This document shows, in pieces, positions 9,164 to 17,260 of a stretch of DNA of 64,000 nt. Position 1 is the stretch's first letter, and each line of letters begins with the position of its first letter. Origin of the DNA: Acidimicrobiaceae bacterium (GTDB lineage: Bacteria; Actinomycetota; Acidimicrobiia; Acidimicrobiales; Ilumatobacteraceae). Where the stretch lies: assembly GCA_016722025.1 (NCBI GenBank), contig JADKGZ010000015.1, positions 1-64,000 of the forward strand, read 5' to 3'. The notes below the pieces were generated by a model. It had not been told where the DNA came from. It made no database searches and saw only the letters and a program-made list of their open reading frames with translations. Both the position numbers and the translations under genes were made by a program.

Positions 9164-9745
9164 GTGACGTCGTACTCGCCCTTTCCCTCCGCACACGAGC
9201 CCACGGGCCACGTCGCACGCTGGGCCACCTGGGCCGGCGACGGGGAGGAGACCACGACCATCCTCTGGGAGAACGAGGGCTTCACGGTGAGCGGCCAGGT
9301 CAGCGATGCCACCGACCGCGAGCACATCCACTACGTGCTGCGCATCTCCCCCACCTGGCAGGTGCGCCAGTTCCTGCTGTTCCGCGATCTGGAGGAGCCA
9401 GATCTCTGGCTGGCCACCGACGGCAGCGGTCGCTGGGGCGAGATGAACGGTGCTCATCGCACCGAGCTCGACGGCTGCTACGACATCGATCTCGCGTGCA
9501 CCCCGTTCACCAACACGCTCCCCATCCGTCGGCTGCCGCTCCTCGAGGGGCACAGCGCCGAGTTGCCGGTCGTGTACGTGAACCCCGAGACGCTGGAGGT
9601 CCGCCCGATGGTGCAGCGCTACACCCGCCTCGGCTCGCATCGGTGGCGGTACGAGAGCGTGGAGAGCGGGTTCACGGCCGAGTTGGAAGTCGACGAGTTC
9701 GGGCTCGTGATCGATTACCCCACGCTGTTCCGCCGGCTGCCCTGA
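9164..9745 (+). CDS. Putative glycolipid-binding protein (PF06475-like)
   Basis: About 194 residues. The protein matches the putative glycolipid-binding family by its ordered motifs: WRVRQ-like strand (WQVRQFLLF), DGSGRW, LDGCYDIDLACTPFTNTLPIRRL (residues about 103-125, split here for length), QRYTRLG, RYESVESGF, and LVIDYPTLFRR near the end. The family is a beta-barrel-like fold of unknown cellular role. The start at 9164 is preferred over the GTG at 9155 because the TACCGT box sits 7 nt before it and because 9155 falls inside that box. It converges with an AlkD-like gene with a 31-bp overlap. Confidence 0.8.
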   Translation: MTSYSPFPSAHEPTGHVARWATWAGDGEETTTILWENEGFTVSGQVSDATDREHIHYVLRISPTWQVRQFLLFRDLEEPDLWLATDGSGRWGEMNGAHRTELDGCYDIDLACTPFTNTLPIRRLPLLEGHSAELPVVYVNPETLEVRPMVQRYTRLGSHRWRYESVESGFTAELEVDEFGLVIDYPTLFRRLP

Positions 9746-10464
9746 CGCGACGCGTCGTAGAGCGCACGCAGCTCCCCGGCATCAGGCAGCCGCCGCAATG
9801 GCTCGCGCAACGTGACCAGGTTCATCTCCCCCATGTGCTGGCGCAACCACGCCGACACCTGCTCGGGGTGCCGGCCCGCCACCTCGCGCATCACCCAACC
9901 GATCACCTTGCGGATGAAGAACTCCTTCTCCGGCAGCAGGAGTTCGGAGTAGTCGAAGAAGCGTTCGAGCTGTTCATCGCGACGCAGCAACGTCCGCAGG
10001 GCGAGCATCGCCGAACGGCGGATCCAGAAGTCGCCGTCGTGCACCCAGCGATCGAGATGCGGCAGCAGACCATCCGGATCCCGAGCGGTGAGGTCGGCGG
10101 TCACCCCTCCGGCCAGCGGATCGACCAACGCCCACGTGTGGCTGTCGCGCAGGTTGTTGTAGATCCATGGCACATCGGTGAGCGTGACCAGCAGCGGTCG
10201 GCACGACAGCAGCTCGATCGCGGCGAGGCGACACTCGTGGATCGGGTGCGACCACAACGCGTCGGCCACCGCGAACAGATCGTGGTGAGTGAGGTCGCTG
10301 TGCGGGCGCAGCCACGCCTTCACCGTCGAGCGCACGGCCGGCACACCGGAGCCGACGAACTGCAGGCTGCTCTTCAGGTACGCCTTCTCGCCCTCGGCCC
10401 GGCGGGGCGTGCCGACCGCCACCATCTGCTCGAGCAGCGCAGCGGCCTCGTCGTCAGCGTTCAC
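9715..10464 (-). CDS. DNA alkylation repair protein, AlkD family
   Basis: 249-residue HEAT-like helical repeat protein. The family motifs HDGDFWIRRSAMLA (about 144-157) and KEFFIRKVIGWVMREV (about 183-198) are clear; AlkD-type glycosylases use the Trp/Asp/Arg of these helices to excise bulky N-alkylated bases without base flipping. The start is a GTG (10464) located inside the first unit of a 16-bp tandem repeat; the next gene upstream (galU) ends inside the third unit, so the two are 28 bp apart and probably co-transcribed. Confidence 0.85.
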   Translation of the reverse strand: MNADDEAAALLEQMVAVGTPRRAEGEKAYLKSSLQFVGSGVPAVRSTVKAWLRPHSDLTHHDLFAVADALWSHPIHECRLAAIELLSCRPLLVTLTDVPWIYNNLRDSHTWALVDPLAGGVTADLTARDPDGLLPHLDRWVHDGDFWIRRSAMLALRTLLRRDEQLERFFDYSELLLPEKEFFIRKVIGWVMREVAGRHPEQVSAWLRQHMGEMNLVTLREPLRRLPDAGELRALYDASRQGSRRNSVG

Positions 10465-10506
10465 ACACGACCGCGTTCACACACGACCGCGTTCACACAC
10501 GACCGC
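10459..10506. repeat. 16-bp tandem repeat, 3 perfect copies
   Basis: Unit GTTCACACACGACCGC occurs three times without mismatch (10459-10474, 10475-10490, 10491-10506). The TGA of galU lies in unit 3 and the GTG start of the AlkD-like gene in unit 1. Because 16 is not a multiple of 3, copy-number change would shift the reading frame or spacing. Confidence 0.9.
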
Positions 10507-11356
10507 GGAGCCAGGCGCGAAACGGTACGCCGATGCGTTCGTCCTCGAGCGCCATCTCCACCACGGCCGTCAGCCACCCGAGCGGGTTGCCGGTGTCGAA
10601 GCGGCGGATGTCGCTGAGCACACCGTGGAAGGGCCCCTCCGCGGCCTGCATGCGCAGCGCGTCGGTGAGTTGGATCTCGCCACCCGCGCCCGGTTGCACG
10701 CGCCCGATCTTCTCGAACACATCGGGGGTGAGCACGTAGCGACCGATGATGATGAGGTCGCTGGGCGCTTCCGCGACCGGCGGCTTCTCCACCATCGTGC
10801 GGATGCGCACCACGCCGTGCTCGTCGAGCGGGCCCGACGGGTCGATCACCCCGTAGGCGCTCACCTCCGCCAACGGCACGTGCTTGAGACCGACGACGCT
10901 GCCACCCGTCGCCGCGCTGACATCGCACATCTGCGAGAGCAGGCTGCTGTCGCCCATGATCTCGTCGGGCAGCAGCACCGCGAACGGCTCGTCGCCCACG
11001 CCGTCGCGCCCGCACCCCACCGCGTGGCCCAGGCCCAGTGCCTCGTCCTGGTAGGCGAAGATCACCTCTACGTCGCGACCGATGCGTTCGAGGCGGTCGG
11101 CCACATGGTCGCGGCCGGTGCTGCGCAGCTTGGCGATGACCTCGGGTGCGTCCTCGAAGTAGTGCTCGATGGCCGGCTTGGCGTGGCTGGTGACCACCAC
11201 GACATGCTCGATGCCGGCGCCCACCGCCTCGTCGATGATCAGCTGCAGGGCGGGGGTGTCGATCATGGGGAGCAGCTCCTTGGGAACTGCTTTGGTGGCC
11301 GGGAGGAACCTGGTGCCCATCCCCGCCGCTGGGATCACTGCCGTACGTGCACGCAT
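10493..11356 (-). CDS. galU: UTP-glucose-1-phosphate uridylyltransferase
   Basis: Makes UDP-glucose, the donor for cell-envelope glycans. Length 287. The nucleotide-binding loop GMGTRFLPATKAVPKELLPM (residues 12-31), IIDEAVGAGIEHVVVVTS, YQDEALGLGHAV, LLPDEI, VEKP and GAGGEIQLTDAL are all canonical. TAGAGT lies 6 nt before the ATG. The UDP-glucose it makes could also serve gpgS-type transferases elsewhere in the window, though that is inference. Its stop codon lies in a tandem repeat shared with the AlkD-like gene. Confidence 0.95.
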   Translation of the reverse strand: MRARTAVIPAAGMGTRFLPATKAVPKELLPMIDTPALQLIIDEAVGAGIEHVVVVTSHAKPAIEHYFEDAPEVIAKLRSTGRDHVADRLERIGRDVEVIFAYQDEALGLGHAVGCGRDGVGDEPFAVLLPDEIMGDSSLLSQMCDVSAATGGSVVGLKHVPLAEVSAYGVIDPSGPLDEHGVVRIRTMVEKPPVAEAPSDLIIIGRYVLTPDVFEKIGRVQPGAGGEIQLTDALRMQAAEGPFHGVLSDIRRFDTGNPLGWLTAVVEMALEDERIGVPFRAWLRGRV

Positions 11357-11362
11357 CTGCTC

Positions 11363-11368
11363 ACTCTA
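11363..11368 (-). promoter_or_regulatory. -10 box TAGAGT of a leaderless promoter
   Basis: Six nt before the ATG of galU at 11356. Confidence 0.55.
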
Positions 11369-11488
11369 GGGATCGGCACGAGCCCGATCAGGTTCGGCAG
11401 TTTGTTGCGAGCCGCGTGGGGCTAGCCTTAGCACTCGCACTACCCGACTGCTAGATCGGCTGACAGCCACAGCCTCCCGGAGCCACCG

Positions 11489-11881
11489 ATGCCCACGTAC
11501 GTCTACAAGTTCATCGACACCGGCGAGACCATCGAGGTGCAACAGTCGTTCGCCGACGATGCGCTCACCGAGGCCGTGCACCCCGGCAGCGGTGCCACGA
11601 TGCCGGTCAAGAAGGTGTTCCTGCCGGTCGGTGTCACGTTCAAGGGCGGCGGCTTCTACAAGACCGACAGCCGCGGCGGCTCCAGTTCGTCGTCGAAGGC
11701 GGCGCCGGCCGACAGCTCGTCGGCGGCTGCCAGCACCCCTGCGGCAGGGTCGTCGAGCAGCGAGTCCGGCAGCTCGTCCACGTCGACCCCGGCAAGCACT
11801 CCAGCATCCAGCAGCAGCTCGGGCAGCTCGTCGAGCAGCAGCTCCAGCGGCTCGTCGGGCAGCTCGGGCAGCAGCGACTGA
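11489..11881 (+). CDS. FmdB-family zinc-ribbon-like protein with Ser-rich tail
   Basis: 130 residues. The N-terminal 60 residues (MPTYVYKFIDTGETIEVQQS ... KKVFLPVGVTFKGGGFYKTD) match the FmdB/CxxC putative regulator family, including the terminal GGGFYKTDSR. The two CxxC pairs that normally bind zinc are absent: EAVHPGSGATMPVKKV sits where the Cys would be. The C-terminal half is almost only Ser with Ala, Gly, Thr and Pro, as is common in actinobacterial FmdB proteins. A Shine-Dalgarno (GGAG) precedes the start. The role is unknown; loss of all Cys argues against metal binding here. Confidence 0.85.
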   Translation: MPTYVYKFIDTGETIEVQQSFADDALTEAVHPGSGATMPVKKVFLPVGVTFKGGGFYKTDSRGGSSSSSKAAPADSSSAAASTPAAGSSSSESGSSSTSTPASTPASSSSSGSSSSSSSSGSSGSSGSSD

Positions 11882-11983
11882 ATCAGACGGGCGCACCGAT
11901 ATGGTGCGCACGAGCGGCTTCCCCCGAGCGCCGCGCCGTCTCTTGCGGCGTTGGCAACGCCTACTTCGCTCCGGGAGGCTCCC

Positions 11984-12557
11984 ATGTCGCTGCTCCCTCG
12001 CCTTCGGCTGGCTCTTGCGCGCCGGCCGTGGCTGTACTGGCTGTTGGTCTGCGTCTGCGGCGCCACGGTGTGGCTCGGCCTGGCCGCCGCGCACACGCGG
12101 GCCGACCGCGCACGCACCCAGTGGGGCACCACACGGAGCGTGTGGGTTGCCCGCACGGCCATCGCCGCCGGCGACCCACTGCTGGCCACGGTGCACCAGT
12201 ATCCGTCGGCGATGGTGCCGGCGAGCGCGCTCTCGTCGGCGCCCGACGACGCCACGGCCGCGCACACCATCGCTGCCGGCGAAGTGCTGGTGGCGGCCGA
12301 CCTGGAGCGCGGCGGTGCGCTACCCGCCGACTGGCTGGTGTTCACCGTGCCCGGCGACCGGGCCCCGCTGCTGTCGGCCGGTGATCACGTGGCGGTCTTC
12401 GGCAGTGGCCAGCAGTGGTGCGACGGCGTGGTGGTGGGCGCCGACGCACGGGCAGGCCTCCGGCGGGCAGGTCGAGGTCGGTGTGCCCGTCGGCTGCGCC
12501 GCCGCGCTCAGCGCCCAACTCGCGCTCGACGCAGTCACCCTCGCCCGCAGCACCTGA
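11984..12557 (+). CDS. SAF-domain (CpaB-like) membrane-anchored protein, frameshifted
   Basis: Starts at the ATG at 11984 after a strong GGGAGG. Residues about 15-38 form a transmembrane helix (PWLYWLLVCVCGATVWLGLA). From about 55 the SAF fold follows: VWVARTAIAAGDPL, HTIAAGEVLVAADLERG, DWLVFTVPGDRAPLLSAGDHVAVFG. After GVVVGADAR the frame is lost and the natural end (SGGQVEVGVPVGCAAALSAQ) continues one base on, to the TGA at 12555-12557. Removing one G from the GGG run at 12450-12452 joins the halves. CpaB-type proteins act in Flp pilus assembly, but no tad genes are near, so the role is open. It follows the FmdB gene by about 100 bp. Confidence 0.75.
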
Positions 12558-12591
12558 CACCACCGACCGACACATCGGCGCCCGAGCAGCC

Positions 12592-12632
12592 GTGTCACGG
12601 CACAGCGCGGGGTTCCGTCTGTGCCGTGACAC
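12592..12632. terminator. 14-bp perfect inverted repeat between convergent genes
   Basis: Arms GTGTCACGGCACAG and CTGTGCCGTGACAC are exact reverse complements separated by 13 nt. The element lies midway between the ends of the SAF gene (12557) and of the PLP-enzyme gene (12667). A bidirectional terminator is the simplest reading; an operator or binding site is possible because no T tract follows. Confidence 0.65.
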
Positions 12633-12666
12633 AGAACGCAGCGAACAGCTCTGTCGCGAGGCGATC

Positions 12667-13722
12667 TCAGCCGGCGGCGAGCGCCTGCGCGAGGTCGGCC
12701 CAGATGTCGTCGACGTGCTCGATGCCCACGCTCATGCGGATGAGGCCGGGTGGCACGTGCGCATCACCGGCGTACTTCTGGCGGCGCTCCATCGAGGACT
12801 CCACGCCGCCGAGGCTGGTGGCCGGCACAATGAGCCGCACCGCACGGCAGGCGGCATCGGCCGCGTCGGCGCCGCCGGCGAGCACGAACGCCACCATCGC
12901 GCCGAAGCCCGGGTAGCGCACATCGGCGACCGCGGAGTGCGTGCGCAGGCGAGCCACGACTTCGACCGCGTTGGCCTGCATGCGCTCCATGCGCAACGGC
13001 AGGGTGCGCACGCCGCGCAGCGCGAGAAAGGCCTCCAGCGCTCCGGGTGTGCTGCCGTTGACGAGGCGTGTCTGACGCAGCCGCTCGTACGTGGCATCGT
13101 CGGCCGCGACCGCCAGGCCGATGAGCAGGTCGCTGTGCCCGCCGATGAACTTGGTACCGCTGTGGATCACGATCGTCGCGCCGTCGGCGAGCGGGCGCGC
13201 GCACACGGGTGTCGCGAACGTGCTGTCGACGACGACCTTGGCACCGGCCGCTGCGGCTGCCGCACAGATGGTCGGGATGTCGGCGACGTCGAGCGTTGGG
13301 TTGGTGGGGGTCTCGACCCACACCACGTCGGCGCCAGCGATGGCCGCGACGACGGCGGCCGTGTCGGCGATGTCGACGAAGCGCACCTGCAGGTGACCCT
13401 GGCGCACATGGTCGTCGACCAGCGCGCGCACCCCCAGGTACGAGTACGTGGGCAGCACCAGCACCTTCGGCGCCAGCGCGAAGACAGCAGCGGCTGCCGC
13501 AGCCATGCCGGAGGAGAACGAGACCGCCCGGCCACCCTCCAGCGCGCCAACCGCTTCCTCGAGGCCGATCCAGCCAGGCGTGCCGTGCGTGCGCGAGTAG
13601 ACACCTTCTTCGCCACGGAAGTTGCTGGCCAGCGTGATGGGGTGGTTGAGCGGCTCGCCGATGCCGTGCGGTCGACCCGCCGACACGGCAATGGTGGCGG
13701 GGTGTTGCGAGCCTGCGCTCAT
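12667..13722 (-). CDS. Cys/Met-metabolism PLP-dependent enzyme (cystathionine gamma-synthase/lyase type)
   Basis: 351 residues, fold-type I PLP enzyme of the trans-sulfuration family. Seen: YSRTHGTPG, ALEGGRAVSFSSGMAA (phosphate-binding SSGM), VETPTNPTLDVADI, VVDSTFATP, the Schiff-base Lys in IHSGTKFIGGHSD (about 183-195), and the C-terminal SLGGVESSMERR and RMSVGIE. Members interconvert cystathionine, homocysteine and methanethiol donors; which reaction cannot be told from sequence alone. The ATG overlaps the TGA of the pirin gene? No: it overlaps by ATGA at 13719-13722, so pirin (upstream on this strand) and this gene are translationally coupled. Confidence 0.88.
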   Translation of the reverse strand: MSAGSQHPATIAVSAGRPHGIGEPLNHPITLASNFRGEEGVYSRTHGTPGWIGLEEAVGALEGGRAVSFSSGMAAAAAAVFALAPKVLVLPTYSYLGVRALVDDHVRQGHLQVRFVDIADTAAVVAAIAGADVVWVETPTNPTLDVADIPTICAAAAAAGAKVVVDSTFATPVCARPLADGATIVIHSGTKFIGGHSDLLIGLAVAADDATYERLRQTRLVNGSTPGALEAFLALRGVRTLPLRMERMQANAVEVVARLRTHSAVADVRYPGFGAMVAFVLAGGADAADAACRAVRLIVPATSLGGVESSMERRQKYAGDAHVPPGLIRMSVGIEHVDDIWADLAQALAAG

Positions 13723-14786
13723 GACTCGGCCGGCGACGCATCGACCGATGCGGCGACATCGGGGTGCTCTTCACGGCCGTCGGCATGGTGAGCGAAACGC
13801 CCGACATCGCGGCCGTGCACGGGATCCGGGGTGTTCCACGGCCAGCCGCCGAACCCGGTGCGACGGTAGTCGGCGAACGCTTGCTGGATCTCGGCCTCGG
13901 TGTTCATCACGAAGGGCCCGTACTGCGCCACCGGCTCGCCGATGGGGCGAGCCTGCAGCATCAGGACCTCGGCACCCTCGGGGCCGGCAACGAGCGGGGC
14001 GGGCTGTGACGCATCGACGACGGCTCCGGTGCTGGTGGCCACATCCTCGCCGCCCGCCATCACGGAACCTTCGAACACGTAGAGCACGCGCATCGTCTCG
14101 GCACCCTCGGCCGGCTGGAGTGTGACCATCGCACCCGGCTGGAGCGCCAGGTGCAGGATCGACACATCCGCCTCGGGGCGCGACGCCCACGAGGCGGGCG
14201 GCGGCGCCGGCGGAGTGAGCCCTTCGTAGCGGCCGGCGATGACGGTGACCACCGCTTCGCGACCGACGTCGTCGAGGTGCACGTGCCGCGGGATCTGCTC
14301 GCTCCAGAGCATGGTGAAGTACGGATCGACCATCTTGTCGTCGGCGGGCAGGTTCATCCAGATCTGGAACAGCTCCACCGTGTTGGGGCCGTCGGGCGAC
14401 AGCAGCGGAAACATCTCGCAATGCACCACACCGCTGCCGGCGGTCATCCACTGCACATCGCCGCGGCCGAAGCGGGCCGACGCACCCAGCGAGTCGCTGT
14501 GGTCGATGTAGCCCTTGCGCGCGAACGTGATGGTCTCGAACCCGCGGTGAGGGTGCTCGGGGAAGCCGGGCACGGTGCTGCCGTGGTACATGCGCCAGCC
14601 GTCGCGCGGCTCGAAGTCGTTGCCGATGCTGCGACCGGCGAGCGAGCCCTGCGGCCCGAACTGGGCATTGCCGGCCGGATACAGGTCGAGGTGGTGCACG
14701 CAGAACAGGAAGGGGTCGGCGGTGGCCCACTGGAAGCCCAGCGGCACTCGCTGCAGCACGAGGGGGCTGCCGGATGGTTGCGTCAT
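13719..14786 (-). CDS. Pirin family protein
   Basis: 355 residues in a bicupin fold. The N-terminal cupin has the metal motif HPHRGFETITF and SGVVHCEMF; the C-terminal domain has the pirin end (PIGEPVAQYGPFVMNT, then a conserved EIQQAFADYRRTGFGGWPW). Some pirins oxidise flavonoids such as quercetin; others bind regulators. The start at 14786 overlaps the stop of uppP by one codon edge (TGATGA-like), and the end overlaps the PLP gene, so the four genes from the PHP gene down form one operon. Confidence 0.9.
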   Translation of the reverse strand: MTQPSGSPLVLQRVPLGFQWATADPFLFCVHHLDLYPAGNAQFGPQGSLAGRSIGNDFEPRDGWRMYHGSTVPGFPEHPHRGFETITFARKGYIDHSDSLGASARFGRGDVQWMTAGSGVVHCEMFPLLSPDGPNTVELFQIWMNLPADDKMVDPYFTMLWSEQIPRHVHLDDVGREAVVTVIAGRYEGLTPPAPPPASWASRPEADVSILHLALQPGAMVTLQPAEGAETMRVLYVFEGSVMAGGEDVATSTGAVVDASQPAPLVAGPEGAEVLMLQARPIGEPVAQYGPFVMNTEAEIQQAFADYRRTGFGGWPWNTPDPVHGRDVGRFAHHADGREEHPDVAASVDASPAES

Positions 14787-15625
14787 CAGGCCGAGCGTAC
14801 GCCGGTCGCGATGAGCAACAACACGAGCGTGCCCAGTGCCACCCGGTAGATGACGAACGGCATGAACGAGCGGGTGCGGATGAGCTTCAGCGTGCCCCAC
14901 ACCGCCAGCCATCCCGAGACTCCGGAGGTGACGATGCCCACGAGCATCGGCACACCCAGACCGTTGGGGATGCCGTCGCCGATCAGTTTGAGGAGCTTGA
15001 AGGCGACCGCGCCGATGGTGACCGGGATGGCCATCAGGAAGCTGGCACGGGCAGCCGCGTCGCGACCGAAGCCGAGGAAGCGGGCAGCCGTCATCGTGAT
15101 GCCGCTGCGCGACGTGCCCGGGTTCAGTGCCAGTACCTGTGCGGCGCCGATCTTCAGTGCGTCGAGGCGCGTGTAATCGTCGAGCCCGCGGGCGCCGGCG
15201 CGCCGGTCGGCCCATGCCAGCAGCACACCGAACACGATGAGCGAGATGGCGATCAGCACGGGTGTGCCCAGCTTCTCGTCGATGTACTTCTCGCCCACCG
15301 CACCGGCCGCTGCCGCAGGTATCGACGACAGCACCAGCAACCACGCGAGCCGGCCGTCCGCGCTCGCGGGCTGTTCGCGCCGCACCACCAGGCGCACGCC
15401 TTCGCGCACGTACACGGTGAGGTCCTTCCAGAAGTAGCCGACCACGGCAACGACGGTGCCCAGGTGCAGCGCCACGTCGAAGGCCTTCTCGATCTGCGGG
15501 TCGCCGGCGAAGGCGTTCCAGCCGAACAGCCACGGCACCAGCAGCAGGTGGCCGCTGGAGGAGATGGGCAAGAACTCGGAGAGCCCCTGGACGAGGCCGA
15601 GCACGATGGCATGGAAGATGGGCAC
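14786..15625 (-). CDS. uppP: Undecaprenyl-diphosphatase UppP/BacA
   Basis: Membrane phosphatase that recycles undecaprenyl diphosphate to the monophosphate carrier for peptidoglycan synthesis; overproduction gives bacitracin resistance. 279 residues with about eight hydrophobic helices. Both signature regions are intact: LSEFLPISSSGHLLL (about 15-29) and LNPGTSRSGITM (about 163-174). The start is a GTG at 15625 (VPIFHAIVLG); no in-frame ATG exists nearby. It sits 11 bp after the PHP gene. Confidence 0.95.
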   Translation of the reverse strand: MPIFHAIVLGLVQGLSEFLPISSSGHLLLVPWLFGWNAFAGDPQIEKAFDVALHLGTVVAVVGYFWKDLTVYVREGVRLVVRREQPASADGRLAWLLVLSSIPAAAAGAVGEKYIDEKLGTPVLIAISLIVFGVLLAWADRRAGARGLDDYTRLDALKIGAAQVLALNPGTSRSGITMTAARFLGFGRDAAARASFLMAIPVTIGAVAFKLLKLIGDGIPNGLGVPMLVGIVTSGVSGWLAVWGTLKLIRTRSFMPFVIYRVALGTLVLLLIATGVRSA

Positions 15626-15636
15626 GGGCGTCAGTT

Positions 15637-16350
15637 CTAGTCGGTGGGCAGGCTGGGCAACACTCGCGGGGTCCACGGGCGGTGCTGGTCCCAGTGGTGC
15701 CCGACGATGCGCCCCGCGCGCAACTTGCACAGGAAGTCGGCCGGGCCGTCGAAGTCGGGCATCTCCACGTAGGCGCTCCCGAGCGCCAGCGGCACGTGAG
15801 CATCGCTGCCCGCGCCCGCTGCCAGATCGAACTCGGCGGCGAACTGCGCCGCCTGCTCGTTGAGGCTGCGCAGGCCGGTCTTCGCGTTGAGCGTCTCGAC
15901 GGCATCGATGAGACCCGCGTTGGCCAGTTCGTAGAGCGCCGGTCGAGACATGTTGCGGCGCATGGGGTCGAACGGATGCGGCACGTACACGATGCCCCCT
16001 TGCGCACGGATGGCTCGCGCTGCCTCGGCAGGCGGCGTGCCGGCAGCGACACGTTCGGCGAGGAACAGGCCGATGATCTCGCCGGCGTGAGTGCGCAGCT
16101 CCTCGCCGACGATCACCCGGCAGGGCAACCGCCCGACCAGCTCGGTGGCGCCCCGAATCGCGTTGTGGTCGGTGATGCACAGCACGTCGAGCCCGGCTTC
16201 GGTCACGGCAGCCTCCACCTCGTCGGGCGTGGTGGTGCTGTCGCCGCTCCACATCGTGTGGCTGTGCAGATCGACGCGCACCCAGCCCGACGGCAACGGC
16301 TGGGCCAGGTGCGGGTGTCGTTCGACGGCGGCGGGGTGCGGGATGGGCAC
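15637..16350 (-). CDS. PHP-domain metal-dependent phosphoesterase
   Basis: 237 residues. Metal ligands of the PHP barrel are visible: DLHSHTMWSGD (about 23-33), CITDHN (about 53-58), GEEL, VPHPFDP (about 110-116), and GSDAH (about 177-181). Relatives hydrolyse nucleotide 3',5'-bisphosphates or histidinol phosphate. The GTG at 16350 is chosen because TACGGT lies 8 nt upstream. It heads the operon PHP-uppP-pirin-PLP enzyme. Confidence 0.85.
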   Translation of the reverse strand: MPIPHPAAVERHPHLAQPLPSGWVRVDLHSHTMWSGDSTTTPDEVEAAVTEAGLDVLCITDHNAIRGATELVGRLPCRVIVGEELRTHAGEIIGLFLAERVAAGTPPAEAARAIRAQGGIVYVPHPFDPMRRNMSRPALYELANAGLIDAVETLNAKTGLRSLNEQAAQFAAEFDLAAGAGSDAHVPLALGSAYVEMPDFDGPADFLCKLRAGRIVGHHWDQHRPWTPRVLPSLPTD

Positions 16351-16358
16351 GGTGTGCC

Positions 16359-16364
16359 ACCGTA
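16359..16364 (-). promoter_or_regulatory. -10 box TACGGT of a leaderless promoter
   Basis: Eight nt before the GTG at 16350; drives the PHP-uppP-pirin-PLP operon. Diverges from the rmlD-like promoter 20 bp away. Confidence 0.5.
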
Positions 16365-16383
16365 CCGTTCCGATCGGCTGACG

Positions 16384-16389
16384 TACGCT
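16384..16389 (+). promoter_or_regulatory. -10 box TACGCT of a leaderless promoter
   Basis: Six nt before the ATG at 16396. Confidence 0.5.
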
Positions 16390-16395
16390 CGTCGC

Positions 16396-17214
16396 ATGCG
16401 ATGGACTCGTCAGAACAAGCGACTGATGCTGGTCACCGGTGCGAGTGGCTTCCTCGGCAGGCACCTGATGGCGGCCAGCGAGGCCGGGCGCTGGGAGACC
16501 CTGGCACCGTCGTCGGGCTCGATGGACATCCGCTCACGCGCACGAGTGCTCGACGAGATCACGACGTGGAAGCCGCAGGTGGTGGTGCACCTCGCCTACC
16601 GCCGCGACGACCGCCAGATCATCGTCGACGGCACGCGCAACGTGGCCGAGGCCGCAGCGGCCGCCGGTGCGCGCCTCATCCACCTCTCCACCGACGTCGT
16701 CTTCGCCGGCCGCGAGCGCCCGTACACGGAGGCCGACGCCACCGATGCCCGCATCGACTACGGCCGCTGGAAGGCGGAAGCAGAAGTCGTGCTGTGGCAG
16801 GCGCACCCCGGCGCGCTCGCCATCCGTACGTCGCTGTTGTACGGCACCGAGACGCAGCTCGGCCACGCCATCACGGATGTCACCGAATCGCTCGCCGGCC
16901 ACAGCAGCACCACGTTCTTCACCGACGAGTACCGCTGCCCCGCGCACGTCGCCGACGTGGCGGCGGCGATCATCGCGCTCGCCGATCGACCCGATGTGCA
17001 CGGCGTGCTGCACGTGGCCGGCCCGCAGGCGGTCAGCCGCGCCGAGCTGGCGCAAGCGTTTGCGGCGTGGATGGGCCACGACCCGGCACGGGTGCCAACG
17101 ACCTCGTTGCGCGAGAGCGGCGTGCAGCGCCCGGCACGCGTGGTGCTCGACTCGTCGCTGGCGGCCGGTCTCGGCGTGCGCTGCCGTTCACTGGCCGAAA
17201 CGCTCGCTCGCTGA
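16396..17214 (+). CDS. dTDP-4-dehydrorhamnose reductase-like SDR (RmlD family)
   Basis: 272-residue extended SDR. The NAD(P) loop TGASGFLGRH is at about 14-23, HLAYR and HLSTDVVFAGRERPYTE follow, and the catalytic Tyr/Lys are in DYGRWKAEAE. The substrate half carries VADVAAAI and the C-terminal GVRCRSLAETL, as in RmlD. No other rhamnose genes (rmlA, B, C) are near, so its sugar substrate is not established. Leaderless start after TACGCT. Confidence 0.8.
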   Translation: MRWTRQNKRLMLVTGASGFLGRHLMAASEAGRWETLAPSSGSMDIRSRARVLDEITTWKPQVVVHLAYRRDDRQIIVDGTRNVAEAAAAAGARLIHLSTDVVFAGRERPYTEADATDARIDYGRWKAEAEVVLWQAHPGALAIRTSLLYGTETQLGHAITDVTESLAGHSSTTFFTDEYRCPAHVADVAAAIIALADRPDVHGVLHVAGPQAVSRAELAQAFAAWMGHDPARVPTTSLRESGVQRPARVVLDSSLAAGLGVRCRSLAETLAR

Positions 17215-17236
17215 CGTCACAGTCGTCGACTATCTG

Positions 17237-17254
17237 CATGCGCATGGGTAGACT
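17237..17254 (+). promoter_or_regulatory. TA-module 1 promoter with palindromic operator candidate
   Basis: TAGACT (17249-17254) lies 6 nt before the antitoxin ATG. Just upstream, CATGCGCATG (17237-17246) is a perfect 10-bp palindrome, placed where a ribbon-helix-helix antitoxin could bind and shut the promoter. Confidence 0.45.
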
Positions 17255-17260
17255 GCTGCC

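Noticed and set aside
10459..10506. CRISPR-like array
   Set aside because: Units are 16 bp with no spacers; no cas gene is present. The other repeats in the window are also spacer-free.
13719..16052. One very long protein spanning the pirin gene and sequence above it
   Set aside because: The upstream part is an antisense-type Arg-rich reading of uppP and the PHP gene; the pirin start at 14786 fits the family.
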